A stretch of 6,302 bases of DNA, from contig QAKO01000070.1 of assembly GCA_003343765.1 (NCBI GenBank), positions 1-6,302 on the forward strand. Direction: 5' to 3'. The translations under genes and the position numbers were made by a program. Origin of the DNA: Bacillota bacterium (lineage in GTDB: Bacteria > Bacillota > Clostridia > Christensenellales > Borkfalkiaceae). The notes under the pieces were generated by a model, which saw nothing but the letters and a program-made list of their open reading frames with translations, made no database searches and was not told where the DNA came from. Positions 1-4,936 of the stretch are shown here, in pieces; the stretch's first letter is position 1; each line of letters opens with the position of its first letter.

Positions 1-237
1 CGCAAAGAAATGCCTCATACATTTTTCCTGATACCCGGTTACGGCGCGCAGGGCGGCACGGCGGATGATCTGAAAGTATGCTTCAATAAGGACGGGTTGG
101 GCGGAATTGTCAACTCTTCGCGCGGAATTTTGTGTGCTTACAAGCAGGAAAAATACAAGGGCAGTTCTTATTATGAAGCAGCGCGTCAAGCCTGTATCGA
201 TATGAAAAATGATTTGAATCGCGCAATTAAAGCCTAA
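1..237 (+). CDS. pyrF: Orotidine 5'-phosphate decarboxylase (type 2 PyrF), C-terminal part
   Basis: This is a partial gene: the frame is open from base 1 (reading R-K-E-M...) and its start lies upstream of the window, so the ATG at 10 is internal. The product decarboxylates OMP to UMP, the last step of de novo pyrimidine synthesis, in the cytoplasm. The 78 visible residues contain FLIPGYGAQGG (residues 9-19 of the visible part) and VNSSRGI (37-43). In the OMP decarboxylase barrel these form the late glycine-rich phosphate-binding loop and the phosphate-contacting arginine. The wording of these motifs is that of the longer type 2 (TIGR02127-like) PyrF rather than the short E. coli/B. subtilis type; this subtype call rests on memory of the family. 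The gene ends in TAA and is followed after 52 bp by pyrK on the same strand, which fits a pyr operon. No terminator is visible in the gap. Confidence 0.9.
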   Translation, partial: RKEMPHTFFLIPGYGAQGGTADDLKVCFNKDGLGGIVNSSRGILCAYKQEKYKGSSYYEAARQACIDMKNDLNRAIKA

Positions 238-289
238 AACATAGTATTATGTCTGGCATAATTGAATAAAAACCGGAGTTTTTGTTAAA

Positions 290-1063
290 ATGAAAGAACT
301 GGTTGTTAAGGTAATCGAAAACGAACCGCTTGTGGCGGGCGTATATAAAATGAAATTTTCTTTGCCTGAAAAAGCGGAAGGATTGGCTTGCGGAAGATTT
401 GTCAATATTTCGACGGGCGACGGCGGACATCTGCTTCGCCGTCCGATCGCGATCTGCGAATATACTCCTGACACGGTTACGATATGCTATCAGCTCAAGG
501 GAGAAGGAACACAACTGTTGAGCCGTGTGCGCCCCGGGGATATGCTTTCGTGCGTGCTTCCGCTGGGCAACGGCTTTGCTCTCAGAAAAGAAGAAAAGCG
601 GGTAGCACTCATCGGCGGAGGGGTCGGGGTTTTTCCGATGGTTTCCGTACTCAAAGAGTATGCGGACTCGGGTAAAGATTTCTGCTCTTATATCGGGTTC
701 AGAAATAAGGCTGCTGTTTGTATGGAGGATGTGTTCAGGTCTCTTTCTTCGCGCTGCAGCATTGTTACGGATGACGGCAGTTACGGTGAAAAGTCTAATG
801 CGGTGGCGGCATTTTTCAATGATTATGAGAAGGCGAAACCGGATGTGATCTTGTCCTGTGGGCCTGTCCCTATGTTGCGCGCTTTAAAGAGCGGTTTGCA
901 GGAGCGCAACTTGCAAGTGCCTTGCTTTGTATCTTTGGAAGAAAGAATGGGATGCGGAATCGGGGCATGCCTTGTGTGTGTGTGCCATAAAAAAGGCGGG
1001 GCTGAAAACGTACGCGTCTGCAAAGACGGCCCTGTTTTTGAGATTGGAGAGGTAGAATTTTAA
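290..1063 (+). CDS. pyrK: Dihydroorotate dehydrogenase B, electron-transfer subunit PyrK
   Basis: The product is an iron-sulfur flavoprotein that carries electrons from the FMN of PyrD through 2Fe-2S and FAD to NAD+, as half of the class 1B dihydroorotate dehydrogenase (PyrK2-PyrD2 in studied members). The 257 residues match the usual family length. The N-terminal flavin domain carries LLRRPIAI (48-55), the RPxS/A-type FAD-binding motif. The NAD-binding domain has GGGVGVFP (109-116) and CGP (190-192). The C-terminal 2Fe-2S site has four cysteines, C222, C227, C230 and C244, in the pattern CGIGACLVC...C. The ATG at 290 is preceded by GGAG at 275-278, a somewhat long spacing. The stop TAA shares its last base with the pyrD start, so the two subunits are probably translationally coupled. 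Nothing appears broken or missing. Confidence 0.96.
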   Translation: MKELVVKVIENEPLVAGVYKMKFSLPEKAEGLACGRFVNISTGDGGHLLRRPIAICEYTPDTVTICYQLKGEGTQLLSRVRPGDMLSCVLPLGNGFALRKEEKRVALIGGGVGVFPMVSVLKEYADSGKDFCSYIGFRNKAAVCMEDVFRSLSSRCSIVTDDGSYGEKSNAVAAFFNDYEKAKPDVILSCGPVPMLRALKSGLQERNLQVPCFVSLEERMGCGIGACLVCVCHKKGGAENVRVCKDGPVFEIGEVEF

Positions 1064-1977
1064 TGGCAAATCTACATATTGATATCTGCGGAGTCAAGTT
1101 TAAAAATCCGGTCATCGCGGCAAGCGGGACGTTTGGTTTTGGTAAGGAATTTAACGAGATCTATGATATTTCCGTTTTGGGCGGTATCAGCACAAAAGGG
1201 CTTACTTTAGAGCCTCGTCTGGGCAATCCTACGCCCCGTATTGCGGAAGGTCACGGGGTCATACTCAATGCGGTCGGATTGCAAAATCCCGGGGTGGAGC
1301 GTTTTCTGGCGGAAGATCTGGAATTTTTAAAAAGCAAGGGGATCGTGATCATAGCGAACGTTGCGGGAAAAACGTTGGATGATTATGCAGGGATCTGCGA
1401 AAGGCTGGACGGGCTTGTGGATATGGTTGAGCTGAACATTTCCTGCCCGAATGTGCGGTGCGGCGGTATGGCTTTCGGGATTCGTCCCGAAAGTGTAGAG
1501 CAAGTTACGCGTGCCGCAAAAACTTGCCTGAAAAAAACGCCGTTGATCGTTAAACTTTCTCCGAATGTGGAAAGCATTGCTGTCAATGCGCTGGCGGCGC
1601 AAAAAGGCGGAGCGGATTGTGTTTCCCTGATCAATACTCTGACGGGCATGGTGATCGATGTCGAGCGCAGAAAGCCACTGATCGCAAACAACACGGGCGG
1701 AGTATCGGGAGCGGGGATCAAGCCGATCGCCGTGCGCATGACGTACGAGGTTTGTCAGGCGGTCGATATCCCCGTGATCGGAATGGGTGGGATCACCTGC
1801 GCGGAGGATGCTTTGGAATTTATTATTGCAGGTGCAAGTGCGGTGCAGGTCGGAACGGCGAATTTCACGGATACGCTGGCAATGCCGAAAATCATTGCAG
1901 GATTGAATGCATGGTTAGATCGGCATGGGATTTCCGATATCAACGAATTGAAAGGGACTTTGTCTTTGAACGGCTAA
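1063..1977 (+). CDS. pyrD: Dihydroorotate dehydrogenase B (NAD+), catalytic subunit PyrD
   Basis: The product oxidises dihydroorotate to orotate using FMN, the fourth step of pyrimidine synthesis, and works with PyrK encoded just upstream. The 304-residue TIM barrel is of normal length. Visible features are ASGTFGFG (20-27), ISTKG with K45, LNAVGLQNPG (68-77), NISCPN (125-130) with C128 as the catalytic base, VKLSPN with K164, NTGG (210-213), and the phosphate-binding GMGGI (240-244) and VGTAN (263-267). A cysteine rather than serine base marks class 1. The adjacent PyrK points to subclass 1B (NAD+) rather than 1A (fumarate). The start is supported by GGAGAGG at 1046-1052 and by the TAATG overlap with pyrK. 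pyrE does not follow: the next element is a terminator and a convergent gene, so pyrE must lie elsewhere or upstream. Confidence 0.97.
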   Translation: MANLHIDICGVKFKNPVIAASGTFGFGKEFNEIYDISVLGGISTKGLTLEPRLGNPTPRIAEGHGVILNAVGLQNPGVERFLAEDLEFLKSKGIVIIANVAGKTLDDYAGICERLDGLVDMVELNISCPNVRCGGMAFGIRPESVEQVTRAAKTCLKKTPLIVKLSPNVESIAVNALAAQKGGADCVSLINTLTGMVIDVERRKPLIANNTGGVSGAGIKPIAVRMTYEVCQAVDIPVIGMGGITCAEDALEFIIAGASAVQVGTANFTDTLAMPKIIAGLNAWLDRHGISDINELKGTLSLNG

Positions 1978-2063
1978 CTGTTTTTTGCGTTATGGTGCCG
2001 AAAAAGCGGAGATGTCTTAAAAATCCGTTGAAATTCGGCGTGAATCAATTTGTATGCTGAATA

Positions 2064-2109
2064 TTAAAAAGCGCAGGCACCGCCAGACGGCGGTGCCTGC
2101 GCTTTTTAA
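2064..2109. terminator. Bidirectional intrinsic terminator between pyrD and the deacetylase gene
   Basis: A perfect inverted repeat: the 21-base arms 2064-2084 and 2089-2109 pair without mismatch around a 4-base loop (AGAC). The core is GC-rich (GCGCAGGCACCGCC) and is flanked by A5 on the left and T5 on the right, so either strand gives a GC hairpin followed by a U-tract. It lies 87 bp past the pyrD stop and 105 bp past the stop of the convergent deacetylase gene, so it should end both transcripts. No gene is visible in 1978-2213. The only other structure there is a weak 7-bp hairpin (TCTGACA/TGTCAGA, 2124-2149) that has no U-tract. Confidence 0.93.
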
Positions 2110-2213
2110 AACAGAACGTAAAATCTGACAACATGAAAAATCTGTCAGAATAGAAGTTTTTCACTGGCGGACTGATTTTGTTGCAAGGTAAAACTTTCGA
2201 ATAATTGAATCTT

Positions 2214-2930
2214 TCAAAGGGATTGGAAGGTATAACCTTTACTACGGAAATACTCGATGATTTTTGGCAGAGCGCGGATGGTTTCGCGGTAGCCGACACC
2301 GTCGTGCAGGAGCAGGACGACATGATTTTTTTCACCCGCAGATCGGACGGCATTGTTATAAAGATCTTCGGCGGAAGCGTTGGGGGAAACAGCATCTTCA
2401 ATCGAGGCATTCCAGCTGCAGATTCTGAACCCCGCGTTTTTAACGGCGGATATAAGAGTATCGGAAAGTCCTGCTTCGCCGCCGGGGAAACGGTACAAAT
2501 CGGAATTCCATTCGGGAAGAACTTCGCGGATGGATTTTTGGCAGCGGCGTATATCGCCAAGCAGAGCGGAGGTTGAAGCGTAGATTTGTTTGTACTCATG
2601 GGAATAGGTATGGATTCCGATGGCATGTCCGTCGTCAAATGTACGCTGCAGGATCTCTTTGCGGCTGCTGATCTGTCGGCCGATGACAAAAAAAGTGGCC
2701 GGAATGTTTTCTTTTCGGAGAATATCCAGTATTTTCGGAGTGGTGGAATCGGTCGGACCGTCATCGAACGTCAGACAGATCGTTTTTATTTCCGTATCGC
2801 TCGGATGCGGCTCGTTTATGCAGGAAGATGCGGCAGGCAGGGGCGGAGAAAATAAAAGAGCCGTCGCCAGTACCAGCGCGTTGATGAATTTGATCATGCA
2901 ATCAGTTTGCCCGAAAAAACTTGATTTCAT
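2214..2930 (-). CDS. Exported NodB-family polysaccharide deacetylase
   Basis: The product is a probable metal-dependent de-N-acetylase of the carbohydrate esterase 4 (NodB) family, acting outside the membrane on peptidoglycan or another N-acetylated glycan; the substrate cannot be read from sequence. Numbered from the ATG at 2930 (238 aa), residues 12-36 look like a signal peptide (MIKF, then a hydrophobic stretch to LPAASS). The NodB motifs follow in order: TFDDGP (54-59, base D56 and metal ligand D57), HTYSH (107-111, metal ligands H107 and H111), RFPGG (147-151), SWNASIEDA (172-180) and LLLHD (206-210, H209). All expected catalytic residues are present, so it should be active. The start is uncertain. 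ATG 2930 and ATG 2897 (residue 12) are both possible, neither has a clear Shine-Dalgarno site, and an in-frame TAA lies 30 bases before 2930. The later start gives the tidier signal peptide. The cysteine at 37 lacks a good lipobox. The gene is convergent with pyrD and divergent from trpB2. Confidence 0.9.
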   Translation of the reverse strand: MKSSFFGQTDCMIKFINALVLATALLFSPPLPAASSCINEPHPSDTEIKTICLTFDDGPTDSTTPKILDILRKENIPATFFVIGRQISSRKEILQRTFDDGHAIGIHTYSHEYKQIYASTSALLGDIRRCQKSIREVLPEWNSDLYRFPGGEAGLSDTLISAVKNAGFRICSWNASIEDAVSPNASAEDLYNNAVRSAGEKNHVVLLLHDGVGYRETIRALPKIIEYFRSKGYTFQSL

Positions 2931-2966
2931 TCCGGAAAAGGGGTGTGGGGAAAAGAATTAAAATTT

Positions 2967-2985
2967 TTATATGCAAAGCATATAA
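2967..2985. repeat. 19-bp perfect palindrome in the divergent promoter region
   Basis: TTATATGC and GCATATAA are separated by AAA: 8-bp arms and a 3-base spacer. It lies 36 bp upstream of the longer deacetylase start and 44 bp upstream of the -35 box of the trpB2 promoter. It has no T-run and little GC, so it is not a terminator. It could be an operator for a dimeric regulator of the deacetylase gene, whose - strand promoter should lie here; TATAAA at 2964-2969 (- strand) is a possible -10 box, but no convincing -35 accompanies it. The function is inferred only from symmetry and position. Confidence 0.4.
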
Positions 2986-3029
2986 GGAAATTCAGCAAAA
3001 AAATTCAGAAAAAAATTTAAAAAAATCAA

Positions 3030-3058
3030 TTGACAAACGGAAAAGGATGTGATATTCT
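3030..3058 (+). promoter_or_regulatory. Sigma-A-type promoter for the T-box leader and trpB2
   Basis: A perfect -35 box TTGACA (3030-3035), a 17-bp spacer, and the -10 box TATTCT (3053-3058, one mismatch to TATAAT). Transcription would begin near 3065, just before the first paired bases of T-box stem I, which supports the placement. The 40 bp upstream are A/T-rich with A-tracts and a repeated AAATTCAG, resembling an UP element. Confidence 0.85.
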
Positions 3059-3064
3059 TTAAAA

Positions 3065-3329
3065 AACCGATGAGGTAAAAGAGTAACCTGCTAACGCAAA
3101 TTTTCAGAGAGCCTTTGGCGGTGGGATAAAGGCAGTTTGACGCAGAGTGAATGGATTACCGAGGGCGGGGGCGAAAGGATTCCGAGTAGTTTCCGACGTG
3201 GCTTTCACGTTACAGGAAGAGGGTATGACGGTACCTGTGAAGAGGCAGTGCAAGGAATATTTTATGCGCTGTGAAATTGGGTGGCAACACGGATTTATTC
3301 GTCCCAAGCGAATAGACCCGTGTTTTTTT
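3065..3329 (+). promoter_or_regulatory. T-box riboswitch, tRNA-Trp specific, controlling trpB2
   Basis: The leader RNA should bind tRNA-Trp and let transcription through only when the tRNA is uncharged. Stem I closes with GGTAA (3074-3078) against TTACC (3156-3160), flanked by TGA and GA that can form the usual basal kink-turn. The specifier loop has AGTA (3082-3085) on one side and GAA-TGG-A on the other, placing the specifier codon UGG (Trp) at 3152-3154. Above it, CTGC (3088-3091) pairs with GCAG (3142-3145). The distal part holds AGAGA (3106-3110) and GCCTTT/AAAGGC (3111-3116/3128-3133). The antiterminator is TTGGG (3277-3281) with CCCAA (3303-3307), a bulge TGGCAAC (3282-3288), and ACG with CGT. 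TGGC would pair with the tRNA acceptor end GCCA, fitting the G73 discriminator typical of bacterial tRNA-Trp. The region 3163-3270 holds further hairpins, such as ACGTG/CACGT. Confidence 0.93.
3286..3329 (+). terminator. T-box intrinsic terminator, alternative to the antiterminator
   Basis: AACACGG (3286-3292) pairs with CCGTGTT (3318-3324), and an inner TATTCG (3296-3301) pairs with CGAATA (3309-3314). A run of seven T follows (3323-3329). The left arm takes bases from the T-box bulge and antiterminator helix, and the CCCAA needed for the antiterminator sits in the terminator loop. The two folds are therefore mutually exclusive, as the T-box mechanism requires. Confidence 0.92.
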
Positions 3330-3344
3330 GTTACAAAAAAACGG

Positions 3345-3351
3345 AAAGGAG
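3345..3351 (+). promoter_or_regulatory. Ribosome binding site that fixes the trpB2 start
   Basis: AAAGGAG sits 8 bases before ATG 3360 and just after the T-box terminator. It decides between this ATG and an in-frame GTG at 3147, which lies inside stem I of the riboswitch and has no ribosome site. Confidence 0.88.
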
Positions 3352-3359
3352 AAAAAATC

Positions 3360-4742
3360 ATGTCAAAAGCAACGATCCCTTACAAAATATATTTATCTGA
3401 GTCTGAAATTCCGAAGGAATGGTACAATCTGAACGCGGTAATGAAAATAAAGCATGAACCGTTTTTGAATCCCGGCACATTGGAGCCGTGCACGAAAGAA
3501 GAACTGAGCCGTGTTTTTTGCGAAGAATGTGTGGAGCAGGAACTGGATCGGACAAATCGATATATCGAAATACCGGAGGAGATCCGCAATTTTTATAAGA
3601 TGTACCGTCCGTCGCCGTTGGTGCGGGCATACTGTCTGGAGAAAGTGCTTGGGACGCCTGCAAAAATTTATTATAAATTTGAGGGCAACAATACATCCGG
3701 CTCGCATAAGCTGAATTCTGCGGTGGCGCAGGCATATTATGCGAAAAAGCAGGGATTGAAATCGATCACGACGGAAACGGGTGCGGGACAATGGGGAACT
3801 GCTTTGTCGATGGCTTCGGCGTATTTCGGATTGGATCTTACGGTGTACATGGTCAAGGTATCGAGCGAGCAGAAGCCGCATCGGCGCGAGGTGATGCGCA
3901 CGTACGGAGCAGAGGTGATTGCGTCTCCGTCGGATACGACGCAGGCCGGCCGCAAGATATTGGCCGAGTTTCCGGGAACGGGCGGATCGCTCGGATGTGC
4001 GATCAGTGAAGCGGTGGAAAAGGCGGTAACTTCCGATGATTGCCGTTATGTTTTGGGAAGTGTGCTGGATCATGTTGTGCTGCACCAGTCGGTGATTGGT
4101 CTGGAATGTAAAACGGCGATGGAAAAATACGGAATCGAGCCGGATATGATCATCGGGTGCTGCGGCGGCGGTTCGAATTTCGGCGGGCTGATTGCACCGT
4201 TCATGGGCGATAAGATCGAAGGTAAAAACAATATAGAATTTGTAGGCGTAGAACCGGCGAGCTGTCCTTCGCTTACGCGCGGCAAATACGTGTATGATTT
4301 TTGTGACAGTGCGAAGATCACGCCGCTCGCAAAAATGTATACGCTGGGGTGCGGATTCATGCCTGCTCCGAATCATGCGGGTGGTTTACGTTATCACGGG
4401 ATGAGCCCGATCGTATCGGCTCTCTACAATCAGGGTTATATGCGTGCCGTCACGGTAGAGCAGACAAAAGTTTTCGAAGCTGCGGAGAAGTTTGCGCGCA
4501 TTGAGGGAATACTGCCTGCACCCGAATCGAGCCACGCAATCCGCGTAGCGATCGACGAAGCTCTGAAATGCAAGGAAACGGGCGAAGCAAAGACAATTTT
4601 GTTTGGCCTGACGGGAACGGGGTACTTCGATATGACGGCGTATAAACAGTACAATGACGGCACCATGACGGATACTGTTCCGTCGGATGCAGATCTTGCG
4701 CACGGATTTGAAAGCATTCCGGACATTCCGCTGAACAAGTGA
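3360..4742 (+). CDS. trpB2: Tryptophan synthase beta subunit, TrpB2 type
   Basis: A PLP enzyme that joins indole and L-serine to make L-tryptophan. The 460 residues are longer than ordinary TrpB1 (about 400), and the motif wording fits the TrpB2 branch (TIGR01415-like). GSHKLN (114-119) contains the PLP Schiff-base lysine K117, where TrpB1 usually has GAHKIN. TETGAGQWG (138-146) contains the catalytic glutamate E139, where TrpB1 has GAGQHG. GGGSNFGG (269-276) is the phosphate-binding loop. No key residue is missing. The frame stays open upstream to a GTG at 3147, but those 71 codons are riboswitch, so ATG 3360 is chosen. No trpA or other trp gene is next to it, so the enzyme may use free indole (salvage) or serve a trp pathway encoded elsewhere. 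Control by the upstream Trp T-box supports a real role in tryptophan supply. Phosphoserine or other substrates reported for some TrpB2 proteins cannot be excluded. Confidence 0.93.
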   Translation: MSKATIPYKIYLSESEIPKEWYNLNAVMKIKHEPFLNPGTLEPCTKEELSRVFCEECVEQELDRTNRYIEIPEEIRNFYKMYRPSPLVRAYCLEKVLGTPAKIYYKFEGNNTSGSHKLNSAVAQAYYAKKQGLKSITTETGAGQWGTALSMASAYFGLDLTVYMVKVSSEQKPHRREVMRTYGAEVIASPSDTTQAGRKILAEFPGTGGSLGCAISEAVEKAVTSDDCRYVLGSVLDHVVLHQSVIGLECKTAMEKYGIEPDMIIGCCGGGSNFGGLIAPFMGDKIEGKNNIEFVGVEPASCPSLTRGKYVYDFCDSAKITPLAKMYTLGCGFMPAPNHAGGLRYHGMSPIVSALYNQGYMRAVTVEQTKVFEAAEKFARIEGILPAPESSHAIRVAIDEALKCKETGEAKTILFGLTGTGYFDMTAYKQYNDGTMTDTVPSDADLAHGFESIPDIPLNK

Positions 4743-4825
4743 AAATACTTTTTGAGCGGTTTGTGTGATGATTGGAACGGATGTTGAGGCGTGTGGATAA
4801 ATTCATGAAATAAATAAAAAATCCG

Positions 4826-4854
4826 TTGCAATGCCGAGCGGAAAATGTTATAAT
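4826..4854 (+). promoter_or_regulatory. Promoter for the galK-galM operon
   Basis: The -35 box TTGCAA (4826-4831), a 17-bp spacer, and a perfect -10 box TATAAT (4849-4854) preceded by TG one base upstream (4846-4847), an extended -10. Transcription would begin near 4861, giving a leader of about 75 bases before galK. Confidence 0.72.
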
Positions 4855-4886
4855 AAAGAGAGAGCGAAACGTTCTCTCTTTATTAT
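4850..4886. repeat. 14-bp-arm dyad overlapping the galK promoter; operator or trpB2 terminator
   Basis: ATAATAAAGAGAGA (4850-4863) and TCTCTCTTTATTAT (4873-4886) are perfect inverted repeats around a 9-base centre. The left arm starts inside the -10 box. On the + strand the right arm runs into a T-rich stretch (TTTATT), so read from trpB2 it could act as a weak, AT-rich terminator; no better terminator is seen after trpB2. As DNA, a dyad over the -10 and start site is where a repressor would bind. The sequence alone does not decide between these, and both may hold. Confidence 0.5.
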
Positions 4887-4913
4887 TTTATTAAATAAAG
4901 AAATGGGAACGTT
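4868..4913. promoter_or_regulatory. Pair of AACGTT palindromes 40 bp apart, possible operator pair
   Basis: AACGTT occurs at 4868-4873 and again at 4908-4913, in contexts GAAACGTTC and GGAACGTTA. The centres are exactly 40 bp apart, close to four helical turns, on the same face of the DNA. LacI/GalR-family operators have a central CG within A/T-rich half-sites, and sugar operons are often their targets. The left copy sits in the centre of the dyad over the start site. The flanks do not match a full catabolite-responsive element well. Function is inferred. Confidence 0.3.
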
Positions 4914-4936
4914 AAAAAACGGGAAAGGAAATCGGG

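Noticed and set aside
1617..2060. A 147-codon + strand frame starting within pyrD and running past its end
   Set aside because: Most of it overlaps pyrD in another frame. The short unique tail has no motif, and no ribosome site precedes it.
2124..2149. Second terminator between the convergent genes
   Set aside because: The 7-bp TCTGACA/TGTCAGA stem has a 12-base loop, low GC and no T-run, and a perfect terminator lies next to it.
2205..2576. A 123-codon + strand frame opposite the deacetylase
   Set aside because: It is antisense to a gene with all NodB motifs, and its translation matches nothing recognisable.
2045..2764. A 239-codon - strand frame over the deacetylase
   Set aside because: It is a different frame of the same strand as the deacetylase, runs through the terminator hairpin, and lacks family motifs. 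It is not a frameshifted copy, because the deacetylase frame is intact.
2987..3029. Repeat array of AAATTCAG in the A-rich stretch
   Set aside because: There are only two copies within A-tract DNA, best explained as an AT-rich region upstream of the promoter rather than an array or mobile element end.
3393..4376. A 327-codon open frame on the - strand inside trpB2
   Set aside because: It lies wholly antisense to a well-supported gene, its translation is rich in Arg, His, Ile and Ser with no recognisable motif, and it has no ribosome site. It is a shadow of the codon pattern of trpB2.
4865..4878. Catabolite-responsive element (cre) before galK
   Set aside because: The central AACGTT fits, but both outer half-site positions deviate at about four of the fixed bases, so I list only a generic LacI-type possibility.
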